64,000 bases of DNA from an uncultured Lewinella sp. (GCA_913057725.1 CAJXOS010000004.1:1-64000); one strand, 5' to 3'; shown: positions 26,537 to 36,144, counted from the first letter of the stretch. Notes: generated by a model not told the origin, from the sequence alone. A program made the numbers and translations.

Positions 26537-29500
26537 ATGAAACTCTATTTAGCGCTCTTCATCACCCTTATTTACGCTCTGTCTATCTCTGCTCAACAAA
26601 CGTTTAGTTGTGACCCCAGCCGGCCATTAAACAAAGAAGAAATCGCTCAAGCTCTTGCTCGATATGGTAGCTGTAAAACAAGTATCCACCCGCTAGAATC
26701 TTCGGCCAGTTGTGAACCTGATTTGTCATTTACCCCCGATGAGTGCTTCTACGCCAGGCTAGGATACATCTACGCGAAAGCCGCTGACTTAGGGCTTACC
26801 GTAGAACCTTCTTGTGTAGATGCGTTAGTAAATGAGGTAGCACAAGTATTTGGTGATAACAGTGCAGTTTATGCTTATGTACTCAATAAACAAGCCGTAG
26901 TTGCCTACTACCAAGATGACGACTACTTAGCGCTTGATCTCTACGCTGAAGCATTGAGCATTAGACGATCACTACAGATAAATAATCCCAACCCAGATCT
27001 CGATCACGGGATCATGCGAATTCTTGTTAATCTTTCCAATAGTTTTGATTGGCTTGATAGTACAGAAATACAAATCGAAACTCATAAAGAGATTAATCAA
27101 TTACTTCAGCAGAGTGAAATACGCTCTACTCACCCCAAACTATACACCGATTATTTGACTAGTCGTGGATCTTTGGCTCAACAGATACTAGATCTGGACA
27201 ATGCCGTACTCGCTTACCAGACGTTAATAGACTATCAGCGAGAGCGTGGAGATGGGCAATGCAGTGAATTTATTACTACCAATTCGATTACTGCCAGAAA
27301 TCAGTTAATCCTAATTTATGGTGGAGAATTAGAACGTTTTGCCGAAGCAAATTCACTAGCTCATGAAAACAAACAACTCCTTGACCAACTATCTGCCAAG
27401 AATGGGAAGGAGCAGTCATATGATAAATTCTATCGGGAGTACTATACCAATTATGCGATCAGCCTAACTGCCCAAAAACGATACCGCGAAGCAGTAATAA
27501 CCAGCAGCTTAGCGCTAAGCTTGGCGCAAACCACACAAACTGAAGATATCGAAGCATTAGTCTTGAATAATCTGTCCTACTTATACCTTCAACAACAAGA
27601 CATTGACCAAGCCAACAAATATGCCACAGCAGGCTTGGAACTGGCAAAAACGTTTGAAATAGAGGCCTTGTATGACAACTTCTACGATAACCTATCCGAT
27701 GTTGCTCTGCACAGGAAGCAATTTGATTTGGCCCTGAGGTATAATACGCAAGCAATCATGCGGAGTATTTCCAGCCCTGCCCAACAGCCCGCCGAGGTCA
27801 ATTTTTCTATTGGCGGAGGAACCTACTTCAATGATCCAGATTTGCTCATGATCCTTCTCCGTTCCCGCGCTCACATCCAAGCCCTCCGTTCTGAATTATC
27901 ATCGGCATTACATACCTACCGACAAGCTGCCGACCTCATTGAGCGGATGCGATTGAGTTTCCGGTCTGATATCTCCAAAGGATTGTTGGCCAAACGGGCT
28001 AAGCCGCTCTTTGCCGGAGCTATCGAAACTTGTTGGCAGCTGTATCAGCAAACCGAGGACCCCACCTATGCAGAGCAGGCCTTACTTTTTTCCGAGCGAA
28101 GTCGAAGCCTCATTCTTTACGATGCTGTGAGTCATCAACAAGCTACTACCTTATTGGATCCGGAGGTTGCTGAACGAGATAAGACGCTGCAATTACTGCT
28201 TACGTTCGCTGAAAAACAGGCGGCGGACGGCCTTGTAGAAGTTGGTGAGGTACTGGCACTTCGGCAGCAACTAGCAGACTTCAGGGACTCTCTACAGGCT
28301 AGTTTTCCAAATTACTACAACTGGGTAACGCAGCCTATTACCAAAGACGTCAATGCGCTACGTCAACAACTACAGACCGGTAAATGCTATGTTGAATTTT
28401 TTAGCGCGGCAACCGGCGTTTATGCTTTTGTCATTGACCGTGCGCAAAATGTACACTTCCAGAAATTAGTAGATGACCAGGCTACGATTAACGAGATCAT
28501 TCAAACCTGCCTCAAGCAGGTTAAAACTGCTCAAAACAGCTTCTTGCAACCTGCTTTTCAGCTCTACCAACAACTCTACAGCCCCCTCGTCTCTTATATT
28601 GATAGTGATGAGCTTGTTATTATTCCTGATGGGCAATTGGCCTATTTGTCTTTTGACCTACTACCCACCCGCCTACCGGAAAATCTTGATCATTTCAGTC
28701 TACTAGGTTTTGAAGATTATTTACTCAACGAACATCTTATCAGTTATCACTACTCTCTGGCACTAAATGCAAGAAGTACGAAGGCTGCTCCAAACTCTTT
28801 GTATAACTTTCTAGGTATCGCCCCTGACTTTTCTGATGCACTAATTTTAGAAAATAAAAGATTTGGTGAACTCCATCAAACCAAGGCATTAATTCAAAAT
28901 CTCGAGCAAATGTATGGAGGGCCAACAGAAGCATGGTACGGTAATACCAAAACGCGCCTTATGCAAAGTCCGCATCAGTATCGCATCATCCAGTTTGCTA
29001 CCCACGCACTGGCTAACGATAAAGCGGGGGATCGATCTTTTATCTTACTGGGGAACGATTCTGCCAATATCCTAACCGCCAAAGAAATATATGGCCTAAG
29101 GATGCCAAATACGGAACTGGTCATCCTAAGTGCTTGCGAAGGGGCTGATGGTCAACTTGCGGAAGGAGAAGGTATCATTAGCCTGGGGCGGAGTTTTTCC
29201 TATGCCGGAGCACAGGCCGTTGTCCCAACCCTTTGGACTGTAGATGAAGCTGCTACCATTTATATTACCCAACGTTTTCACACCTACCTTTTGGAAGGCC
29301 AGCCTAAGCATTCTGCCTTACGCAACGCTCGTCTAGAGTACCTTACAGACTATCTTCGAGAGGCCTATGACAACGGAAGACATCCTGAATTTGACGCCCT
29401 GGCTCACCCCTTCTACTGGGCTGCTTTTGTGCCTTTCGGAAACATGGAGGCCATGGAAGGACTCCAAAGTGACACTAATCTACCGACTCAGTTCTGGCCC

Positions 29501-29563
29501 ATACTGCTAGTTGTAGTACTTGTATTTGGGGGTATTTTCATCTTTTTTTCAAAAAAATCATGA
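26537..29563 (+). CDS. TPR-CHAT caspase-like protease, membrane anchored
   Basis: A 1,008-residue protein. Residues 1-20 are a signal peptide (start at ATG 26537; the open frame back to 26474 lies inside the hairpin and is discarded). About 650 residues of TPR-like helices follow. The C-terminal CHAT protease domain has its His in 'FATHALAN' (His823) and Cys in 'LSACEG' (Cys867), followed by 'GEGIISLGRSFSYAGAQAVV' and 'PTLWTVDE'. A single TM helix (WPILLVVVLVFGGIFIFF) and a short basic tail end the protein. Signal peptide plus C-terminal anchor place the TPR and protease parts in the periplasm, unlike the cytosolic TPR-CHAT of CRISPR or gasdermin systems. It shares its neighbourhood with a sigma factor, a TM-TPR protein and a subtilase. 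Confidence 0.92.
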   Translation: MKLYLALFITLIYALSISAQQTFSCDPSRPLNKEEIAQALARYGSCKTSIHPLESSASCEPDLSFTPDECFYARLGYIYAKAADLGLTVEPSCVDALVNEVAQVFGDNSAVYAYVLNKQAVVAYYQDDDYLALDLYAEALSIRRSLQINNPNPDLDHGIMRILVNLSNSFDWLDSTEIQIETHKEINQLLQQSEIRSTHPKLYTDYLTSRGSLAQQILDLDNAVLAYQTLIDYQRERGDGQCSEFITTNSITARNQLILIYGGELERFAEANSLAHENKQLLDQLSAKNGKEQSYDKFYREYYTNYAISLTAQKRYREAVITSSLALSLAQTTQTEDIEALVLNNLSYLYLQQQDIDQANKYATAGLELAKTFEIEALYDNFYDNLSDVALHRKQFDLALRYNTQAIMRSISSPAQQPAEVNFSIGGGTYFNDPDLLMILLRSRAHIQALRSELSSALHTYRQAADLIERMRLSFRSDISKGLLAKRAKPLFAGAIETCWQLYQQTEDPTYAEQALLFSERSRSLILYDAVSHQQATTLLDPEVAERDKTLQLLLTFAEKQAADGLVEVGEVLALRQQLADFRDSLQASFPNYYNWVTQPITKDVNALRQQLQTGKCYVEFFSAATGVYAFVIDRAQNVHFQKLVDDQATINEIIQTCLKQVKTAQNSFLQPAFQLYQQLYSPLVSYIDSDELVIIPDGQLAYLSFDLLPTRLPENLDHFSLLGFEDYLLNEHLISYHYSLALNARSTKAAPNSLYNFLGIAPDFSDALILENKRFGELHQTKALIQNLEQMYGGPTEAWYGNTKTRLMQSPHQYRIIQFATHALANDKAGDRSFILLGNDSANILTAKEIYGLRMPNTELVILSACEGADGQLAEGEGIISLGRSFSYAGAQAVVPTLWTVDEAATIYITQRFHTYLLEGQPKHSALRNARLEYLTDYLREAYDNGRHPEFDALAHPFYWAAFVPFGNMEAMEGLQSDTNLPTQFWPILLVVVLVFGGIFIFFSKKS

Positions 29564-29599
29564 TTGCATAGTTATAAGCTTGCTTCTTAATCCCCTTAT
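29564..29599 (+). promoter_or_regulatory. upstream element of the large T9SS gene, shared with 25051-25086
   Basis: It is the second copy of the TTG-N-ATAGTTATAA...CCCCTTAT element described upstream of the subtilase. Here it begins 1 bp after the CHAT stop and ends 83 bp before the T9SS gene's ATG. That suggests the T9SS gene belongs to the same regulon. Confidence 0.4.
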
Positions 29600-29682
29600 G
29601 AATGACTGTCGGGTTAAAGTCAGCTGTCTGATAAGGACAGAAAACTGGCGCTACCCTCTTGATTATTTTGCAAACAGCATTC

Positions 29683-32600
29683 ATGATGAAGATCGCACTA
29701 AGCTTATTGTTCTCTCTTAGCAACTGTTGGGCTTACACTAACATATCCTTCACTTACAAGTGGGAAACAGCACTCAAGAGCTCGTCAAGCGCTTCCGTTA
29801 TTACCTGTGATACCAACGACTACAAAAATGGAACTCATGATATTGAATACTGGAACACCTGTAATGATGGCATCCAGAATGGTGACGAAGATGGCATAGA
29901 TTGTGGTGGCACGTTATGTGCGCCTTGTAATACGTACTATGCAGATAACGACACCGACACCTTCGGGGATGATGACAATCCAATTTTAGCCGCTTTGCCC
30001 CCCGTCGGTTTTGTCACTGACAACACAGATTGTGATGACACCAACGCCGCAATCAATCCCAATGCTCTAGAGGCATGTAATGGTATCGATGACAACTGTG
30101 ATGGGCAAATTGATGAAGGTATCCCTGTCGTGTGGACAGGAGCTATCAATACCCTTTGGAGTGAGCCAGGTAATTGGTGTGGAGGTATCCTGCCTGGACC
30201 AACTGATGCTGTAACCTTACCCTCCTCAGCAGCAAATGACGTAGTTGTAGACATCGATGCAAGCATCCTCAGTCTAGATGCCAATAAAACACTGACTGTG
30301 GATCCTGGCATTACAATAGATATTATCAATAACAACGGCTTGCAGATTGCCTTCACTGTACGGGTACCGTTTATCAATAAGGGAACCATCAATACCCAAC
30401 ATACATCCTTTGCCACCGAACAGAGCTACACGAATGATGGCACGCTCATCATTACAGCGGCACCCAACTGGTCAATTAGCAACGGAATGCGCTTAAATAG
30501 TTCACAGTTCATCAACCGTGGAACGATCACTATTTCAGATTTCCGGGGAGCGATTTCTACTGCTGTACTAGGTACTGGCCTTTATTTGAACAGTTCGACA
30601 TTCACTAATTCAAATACTGGCCTACTAGAACTCAACAATCTGACACCTTACCCTAACCGACCATTTTCTGGAGACGGCATTCACGTTTCACCAGCTTCAT
30701 CCTTCGTTAATCAGGGGGTGGTCACTATGAATAGTGTACGCGGAGACCCTATCCAAAACCGAGGAAGCTTCGACAATCAGAACAACATAGATATTGAAAT
30801 CGGCAGAAGTGTGGTATCCAGTAGCAGCTTTACCAATAGTGGTAATATTAGCATCAATGGTCTAAATGAGTCCGGTGCAGATGGCGTATTTAAAATCTCC
30901 GGCTCCTTCTTAAATACTACAAGCGGTACCATCATATCAACCAATAGTACGCATCAGGGCATGAGTAGTACAAGTGCGACCTTGGATTTTTCTAATTTGG
31001 GGAGCATCTCCATAGACAACACTAACCCAGTACTCATAGACTTTGTAAGTGCCTGGCAAAATGATGGCAACTTGATTGGGTCAGGACAGATCATTGGTGA
31101 ACTGACGAATAATGGCACATTGGCTCCGGGCCATTCCGTCGGGATAATGCAAACCAACAACACCTTCAACAACCTGGCAAATATTGAGATAGAGCTGAAC
31201 GGCACCGCAGGCCCCGGACTTATGGGCGGACATGATCAAATCATCTTAGATAATGGAGGCATCCTAAATGGTGATTTGGATGTAGTCCTAAATTACACGC
31301 CATCAGACGGCGATCAATTCGTCGTTTTAAGTGCCCCTAATAGTTTCACAGGTGATTTCACTAACTATAACCTACCTACCAACAATCAACTATCATGGGA
31401 CATAGCGCTGAATACTAATACCATTGTACTGACAGCAATCGTAACGGTAACGGTACCAGGTTGCACCGACCCTACTGCTCATAACTACAATTCAGCCGCA
31501 AACCAGGATGATGGCTCTTGCGAAACTTGTAGCGACGGAATTCTGAACGGAGATGAGACCGGTATAGATTGTGGTGGCGTTCTATGCAGCCCCTGTAATT
31601 CAGCCATACCCTTTGTCACGACCTGGAGAACAGATGCCAATGGTACTCCTTCTAAAACGATTACGATACCTACCACTGGTGTCGGTTATAACTATGATGT
31701 AGATTGGGAAAACGACGGCATTTACGATGACTACGGCCTTACGGGCAGCATTACGCATGACTACACTGTAGCTGGCACTTATCAAGTAGCGATTCGAGGT
31801 GATTTCCCCCGAATCTTCTTCAACAACGCTGGGGATCGCGAAAAAATTCTCTCCGTTGATCAATGGGGAGATATTCAGTGGACCTCAATGAGCAATGCTT
31901 TCAAAGGATGTACGGCCTTAACGGTACCTGCTGTTGATAGCCCAGACTTATCAAATGTGACGGATATGTCTGGTATGTTTTTCAATTGTGTCAGTATAGA
32001 CCAGCCTGTCAACCACTGGGATGTAATTACCATTACCGATATGTCCGCTCTGTTCTATAATGGATATAGCTTCGATCAGCCACTAGACAATTGGGACGTG
32101 AGTAATGTCACAGCTATGAGTGGCATGTTTTTCAACGCTCACCAATTCAATCAAGACATAAGTAATTGGGATGTTAGCAAAGTAGAAAGCATGGTTGGGA
32201 TGCTTCAAGGGGCTGATCGGTTTAATCAGCCCATCGGCTCTTGGGATGTGAGTAATGTAACCACCATGGAACGGATGTTCCTGGGAGCGAACGTTTTCGA
32301 CCAACCTCTTGACAACTGGGATGTCGGTAGTGTAACGACGATGTTTGGTATGTTTCGAGATTCCCCATTCAATCAAGATATCAGCAGCTGGAACATCACT
32401 AATGTTCTTAGTATGCAAGAAATGTTTTACAACGCAGACCTCTTCAATCAAGACATCAACAACTGGAATGTAAGCTCCGTCACCAGTATGCGAGCCATGT
32501 TTCAAGATGCCACTGCATTTAACCAGTCACTCAACAATTGGACCTTAAACGTTGCGGTAGACCTAAACCTGATGCTAAACAACTCAGGTTTAAATTGCCA

Positions 32601-34341
32601 CAACTATGCGCTCACGCTAGATGGCTGGGCTAACAACCCCGCTACACCATCTGGTAGAGGACTTGGTGCGCAGAGTATTGAATACGGTGCCAGTGCAGTA
32701 GCGAATAGAAACCTCCTAATTAATAACAAAGGTTGGGTTATTGTCGGTGATACCCCTACTGGTATCGCTTGTGGTGCTATCGATCTTCCTTTTGTAAGTA
32801 GTTGGCAAACAAATTATCCTGGTAATTCTTGTTCAAGCTGTATTGAAATCCCAGCGACGGGCAGTGGCTACAACTACGACGTAGACTGGGAAAATGATGG
32901 CATAATTGATGACTTCGGCTTAACAGGAAGCACCTCTCATGATTATGGCACCACCGGCACTTATCAAATCGCAATCTTTGGTGATTTCCCACGCATTTAT
33001 TTTAACAACTCTGGTGATAAAGAGAAAATTCTTTCTATTGATCAATGGGGAGATATCGCCTGGCAAAGCATGGAGCGAGCTTTTTATGGCTGTACTAACC
33101 TTAGTATTCCCGCGGCGGATGCTCCGGATCTCAGTCTAGTTACTGACATGTCTTACATGTTTAGCTATGCAAGTAGCTTTAACAATAGTATTAATCATTG
33201 GGATGTATCTAACGTCAGTAACATGGCTGTACTCTTCGCTAATGCTGGGGCATTTAACCAACCACTTGACAATTGGAACGTGGCCAGTGTTGACGATATG
33301 TCTGGCATGTTTTTTTTCGCCTCAACTTTTGATCAAGACATTAGCAATTGGGACGTAACTGGGGCTAGAAACATGGCCGAAATGTTCTTTAGAGCAGGAT
33401 CCTTCAATCAGAACATTAGTGCGTGGGATGTTTCAGGAGTAACCAGTATGAGATCAATGTTCTCTCTTGCGCAGTCCTTTGATCAGGAACTTAGTAACTG
33501 GAATGTAACCAACGTCACTGACCTTTCTAGTATGTTTAATGGCTCATCAGCTTTTAATCAAAACATTGGCAACTGGTCTCTTAACGCAAGTGCAATTCTG
33601 ACTAATACACTAAGTAATAGCAACTTGGATTGCGATAATTACTCGGCTACCCTGATCGAGTGGGCCAGTAATCCGCTTACGCCTAACGGGCTACAACTAG
33701 GTGCAAATGGGCTCCAATTCGGAACCAACGCTGCGGCTAGCCGCGATGATCTCCTCAATAATCTCAACTGGACCATTACTGGAGACGCACCTGCTGGCAT
33801 TGGCTGCCCGCTAGTTCTCCCCGTGGAGTGGCTCAGCTTTACCGTAGAGCGGATCGATCAGTCCATACGCCTCGATTGGCAAACTTCCTCAGAAACCAAC
33901 AATAACTATTTCGCACTCGAGCATAGCACTGATGGGCGGAACTTTACCGTAATTAGTGAACAAAGTGGCGCAGGCAACAGCAATTCACCCTTATCTTATT
34001 CTTTCCATCACAATCGTCCACAGACAGGCATCAATTACTACCGATTACGTCAAGTTGATTACGACGGCAATTCGTCTCTATCAGAAATCCGTAGTCTATT
34101 ATTTGAGCAGGATGCAGAACTACGCCTCTATCCTAATCCTGTGGTGGAGTCTGTGCGCATTCGTGGTCTCACATCCGGAGCGTGGGAATATCAAATTACC
34201 GACATGACCGGACGCGTTCTGATTAAGGACAACTATCTCGATACAACGATCTTATCACTACATCCTCTTCCAAGAGGCATTTATCAAATTCACATATTTC
34301 AAGATAGTCGACAGTGGCATAGACTACTCATCAAACAGTAG
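29683..34341 (+). CDS. large T9SS-exported surface protein with DUF285-type repeats
   Basis: About 1,552 residues. The signal peptide MMKIALSLLFSLSNCWA fixes the start at 29683 (or 29686); the open frame begins at a TTG at 29659. Order: calcium-type cassettes ('DNDTDTFGDDD', 'TDCDDTNAAINPNA', 'CNGIDDNCDGQIDEG') in residues 60-150, a beta-helix-like region to about 590, a 'CTDPTAHNYN' motif, then two copies of a module. Each copy has a PKD-like part ('GYNYDVDWENDGI', 'FPRI.FNN.GD.EKIL') followed by 25-residue DUF285/BspA-like repeats ('F.Q....WDVS.V..M..MF'). The C-terminal 75 residues are a T9SS sorting domain (LRLYPNPVVESVRI...). It is probably a cell-surface adhesin. Confidence 0.9.
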   Translation: MMKIALSLLFSLSNCWAYTNISFTYKWETALKSSSSASVITCDTNDYKNGTHDIEYWNTCNDGIQNGDEDGIDCGGTLCAPCNTYYADNDTDTFGDDDNPILAALPPVGFVTDNTDCDDTNAAINPNALEACNGIDDNCDGQIDEGIPVVWTGAINTLWSEPGNWCGGILPGPTDAVTLPSSAANDVVVDIDASILSLDANKTLTVDPGITIDIINNNGLQIAFTVRVPFINKGTINTQHTSFATEQSYTNDGTLIITAAPNWSISNGMRLNSSQFINRGTITISDFRGAISTAVLGTGLYLNSSTFTNSNTGLLELNNLTPYPNRPFSGDGIHVSPASSFVNQGVVTMNSVRGDPIQNRGSFDNQNNIDIEIGRSVVSSSSFTNSGNISINGLNESGADGVFKISGSFLNTTSGTIISTNSTHQGMSSTSATLDFSNLGSISIDNTNPVLIDFVSAWQNDGNLIGSGQIIGELTNNGTLAPGHSVGIMQTNNTFNNLANIEIELNGTAGPGLMGGHDQIILDNGGILNGDLDVVLNYTPSDGDQFVVLSAPNSFTGDFTNYNLPTNNQLSWDIALNTNTIVLTAIVTVTVPGCTDPTAHNYNSAANQDDGSCETCSDGILNGDETGIDCGGVLCSPCNSAIPFVTTWRTDANGTPSKTITIPTTGVGYNYDVDWENDGIYDDYGLTGSITHDYTVAGTYQVAIRGDFPRIFFNNAGDREKILSVDQWGDIQWTSMSNAFKGCTALTVPAVDSPDLSNVTDMSGMFFNCVSIDQPVNHWDVITITDMSALFYNGYSFDQPLDNWDVSNVTAMSGMFFNAHQFNQDISNWDVSKVESMVGMLQGADRFNQPIGSWDVSNVTTMERMFLGANVFDQPLDNWDVGSVTTMFGMFRDSPFNQDISSWNITNVLSMQEMFYNADLFNQDINNWNVSSVTSMRAMFQDATAFNQSLNNWTLNVAVDLNLMLNNSGLNCHNYALTLDGWANNPATPSGRGLGAQSIEYGASAVANRNLLINNKGWVIVGDTPTGIACGAIDLPFVSSWQTNYPGNSCSSCIEIPATGSGYNYDVDWENDGIIDDFGLTGSTSHDYGTTGTYQIAIFGDFPRIYFNNSGDKEKILSIDQWGDIAWQSMERAFYGCTNLSIPAADAPDLSLVTDMSYMFSYASSFNNSINHWDVSNVSNMAVLFANAGAFNQPLDNWNVASVDDMSGMFFFASTFDQDISNWDVTGARNMAEMFFRAGSFNQNISAWDVSGVTSMRSMFSLAQSFDQELSNWNVTNVTDLSSMFNGSSAFNQNIGNWSLNASAILTNTLSNSNLDCDNYSATLIEWASNPLTPNGLQLGANGLQFGTNAAASRDDLLNNLNWTITGDAPAGIGCPLVLPVEWLSFTVERIDQSIRLDWQTSSETNNNYFALEHSTDGRNFTVISEQSGAGNSNSPLSYSFHHNRPQTGINYYRLRQVDYDGNSSLSEIRSLLFEQDAELRLYPNPVVESVRIRGLTSGAWEYQITDMTGRVLIKDNYLDTTILSLHPLPRGIYQIHIFQDSRQWHRLLIKQ

Positions 34342-34388
34342 TCTGGCTATCTGTTCGCAATTCTAATTCTTAGATCAAAACACTAAAG

Positions 34389-35426
34389 ATGAATTTCTAT
34401 TTTCTGAAAAGCAGCCTTGGCTGCTTCATGGCACTCCTATGCCTAACTTTGTCATTATCAGCACAGGATAGACTCGTACTTCCCGAAGTAAATGACTACC
34501 ACTGGACGGAAGGATGGACGACGGTCCGTTTCTTCGAATCCAACGACGCTCCTTTTGTATTTCTTGGCAAAACGAGTGGTGTGAGCACCTCTGGCCATAA
34601 TGCAATTATTCATCGCATTAATATTGATGGCAGTATTGGCGATCGGGTCTATGAAAAACGGTGGTCAGAAGGATGGACTTCTGTAGCGTTTTATGAAGTT
34701 GAAGGGCAAACCTATATGCTTCGACTAAAGGAACGTGGTGCGGGCAACTCCGGTTACAATGTTCACATTGATCGTATCAATAATAACGGTACAGTTGGAT
34801 CAAGAGTAAGATCATACGGTTGGTCCGAGGGTTGGTCAACTGTTAGAACCTTTGTCGTAGGAGGAAAGCCTTATTTATTCTTGCTAAAAGAACAAGGTAC
34901 CGGAGCTTCTGGTAAAAACGCCCATATCCATCCCTTTAACAGTAACGGTACAATAGCGCAGCGTATCTACGAGAGAAAATGGTCAGAGGGATGGACAAAC
35001 GCCGAATTTTTTCAGGTAGGCGGTCAAACCTATTTTTTCCAGTTAAAACAAAGAGGCTTTGGAGATTCAGGTAATAATGCTCGTATTCGACGAGTCAATA
35101 CAGATGGCACCTTAGGACGGACAGTACAAGCCTATCGTTGGGACGAGGGATGGAGCAATGTGCGCTTCTTTGAGATAGGAGGAATCACCTACAGTGCATT
35201 TTTGCGAACCCGTGGTACAGATCGAAGCGGAAAAAACTGCTACCTGCATCGAATGACTAGTACAGGTAGACTAGGTGCTGTTAGGGGCTCTTTCTACATC
35301 GAATCTGGATGGACAACAATGGAGTTCTACGATGTTAATCAGGACCAATATATGTTTCGATTACGAGAACGGGGGTATACCGCTGATGACAAGAACGTAT
35401 ATATCCACCATGTTCAACAATCGTAG
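34389..35426 (+). CDS. secreted six-repeat beta-propeller-like protein, possible lectin
   Basis: A 345-residue protein with a signal peptide (MNFYFLKSSLGCFMALLCLT, cleavage after LSAQ). The whole mature protein is six repeats of about 52 residues, each opening with 'W.EGWT.V.FF' (HWTEGWTTVRFF, RWSEGWTSVAFY, GWSEGWSTVRTF, KWSEGWTNAEFF, RWDEGWSNVRFF, and a worn sixth, YIESGWTTMEFY). The repeats continue with 'G..YLF.LK..G.G.SG.NA.IHR.N.NG..G.RV'. Six such repeats with conserved aromatic-Gly-Trp pairs suggest a six-bladed propeller, a fold common in sugar-binding lectins. No sorting tail is visible. It follows the large surface protein by 47 bp and may be cotranscribed. Confidence 0.8.
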   Translation: MNFYFLKSSLGCFMALLCLTLSLSAQDRLVLPEVNDYHWTEGWTTVRFFESNDAPFVFLGKTSGVSTSGHNAIIHRINIDGSIGDRVYEKRWSEGWTSVAFYEVEGQTYMLRLKERGAGNSGYNVHIDRINNNGTVGSRVRSYGWSEGWSTVRTFVVGGKPYLFLLKEQGTGASGKNAHIHPFNSNGTIAQRIYERKWSEGWTNAEFFQVGGQTYFFQLKQRGFGDSGNNARIRRVNTDGTLGRTVQAYRWDEGWSNVRFFEIGGITYSAFLRTRGTDRSGKNCYLHRMTSTGRLGAVRGSFYIESGWTTMEFYDVNQDQYMFRLRERGYTADDKNVYIHHVQQS

Positions 35427-35468
35427 TATTGCATTATAAGGAATAAAAAAATAGATGTGCTTTCGGGT

Positions 35469-35519
35469 CAATGATTAAGGAATAAAACGATTCATTCGAG
35501 GTGACTTTCTTAATCATTG
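35469..35519. promoter_or_regulatory. perfect 11-bp inverted repeat between two surface-protein genes
   Basis: CAATGATTAAG (35469-35479) is exactly repeated in reverse complement at 35509-35519 (CTTAATCATTG) with a 29-nt spacer. There is no T-run directly after it. It is either an operator for the downstream lipoprotein gene or a leader hairpin. The long spacer argues against a simple terminator. Confidence 0.45.
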
Positions 35520-35580
35520 GCCTTAAAGAGAGGGCGCATTTATTTACGTCAAAATCGCCAATCATATTAAAATTGTTTTC

Positions 35581-36144
35581 ATGCAAAAAATCATTTCAAC
35601 CTGGTACATTGTTACCATAATTATCTGTTGCTTTACAGCATGTGAAGGTCCAATTGGTCCTCAAGGAATACCGGGGCCTCAAGGATTACCGGGAGAAGTA
35701 GGACCACCAGGAGCGACTGGACCTAGCGGACAAGATGGTAATGCCAACGTAAGTGTTACTGAATTCACAGTGAGCCTAACTGATATGTACGAAGATACTG
35801 AACATGCTATCTGGGGTATTAATGCTACTGCTTTTGGCGCACCTCAAGTTATGGGTGACGATCTAGTTAGCGTGTTTTTATACATTGATGCGGACGACGG
35901 AAACCCCGATTGGATTGCACTTCCATTCAATCGTTACTTCAATTCGGGGACGGCGTTTAACCATTTTCATTATGGTGTAAATGAAAATGGAAACATTTTC
36001 TTCTACATTAGGAATAGTGCTGGTGGTCAGCCCTATAATACGATGACGGGCACCTTGCGCTATAAGGTGTTTGTTATAAGTGCTGATGGTCTAAAGGCAG
36101 ACCCAACCAATTACTACGCTCTTGTAAGTGCTAGCGAAGCATGA
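35581..36144 (+). CDS. collagen-like lipoprotein
   Basis: A 187-residue protein. The signal peptide ends in a lipobox (FTAC, Cys21). Directly after the lipidated Cys come ten Gly-X-Y triplets (GPIGPQGIPGPQGLPG...), a collagen-like triple-helix stalk, then a C-terminal domain of about 125 residues ('VSVTEFTVSLTDMYEDTEHA') with no family I recognise. The stalk predicts a homotrimer that lifts the C-terminal domains off the membrane. It fits with the neighbouring secreted repeat proteins as a surface module. Start at ATG 35581. Confidence 0.85.
   Translation: MQKIISTWYIVTIIICCFTACEGPIGPQGIPGPQGLPGEVGPPGATGPSGQDGNANVSVTEFTVSLTDMYEDTEHAIWGINATAFGAPQVMGDDLVSVFLYIDADDGNPDWIALPFNRYFNSGTAFNHFHYGVNENGNIFFYIRNSAGGQPYNTMTGTLRYKVFVISADGLKADPTNYYALVSASEA

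Noticed and set aside
29520-29720. 66-codon frame overlapping the CHAT end and the T9SS gene start
   Set aside because: It overlaps real genes on both sides. A leader peptide from the ATG at 29598 is conceivable but has no support.
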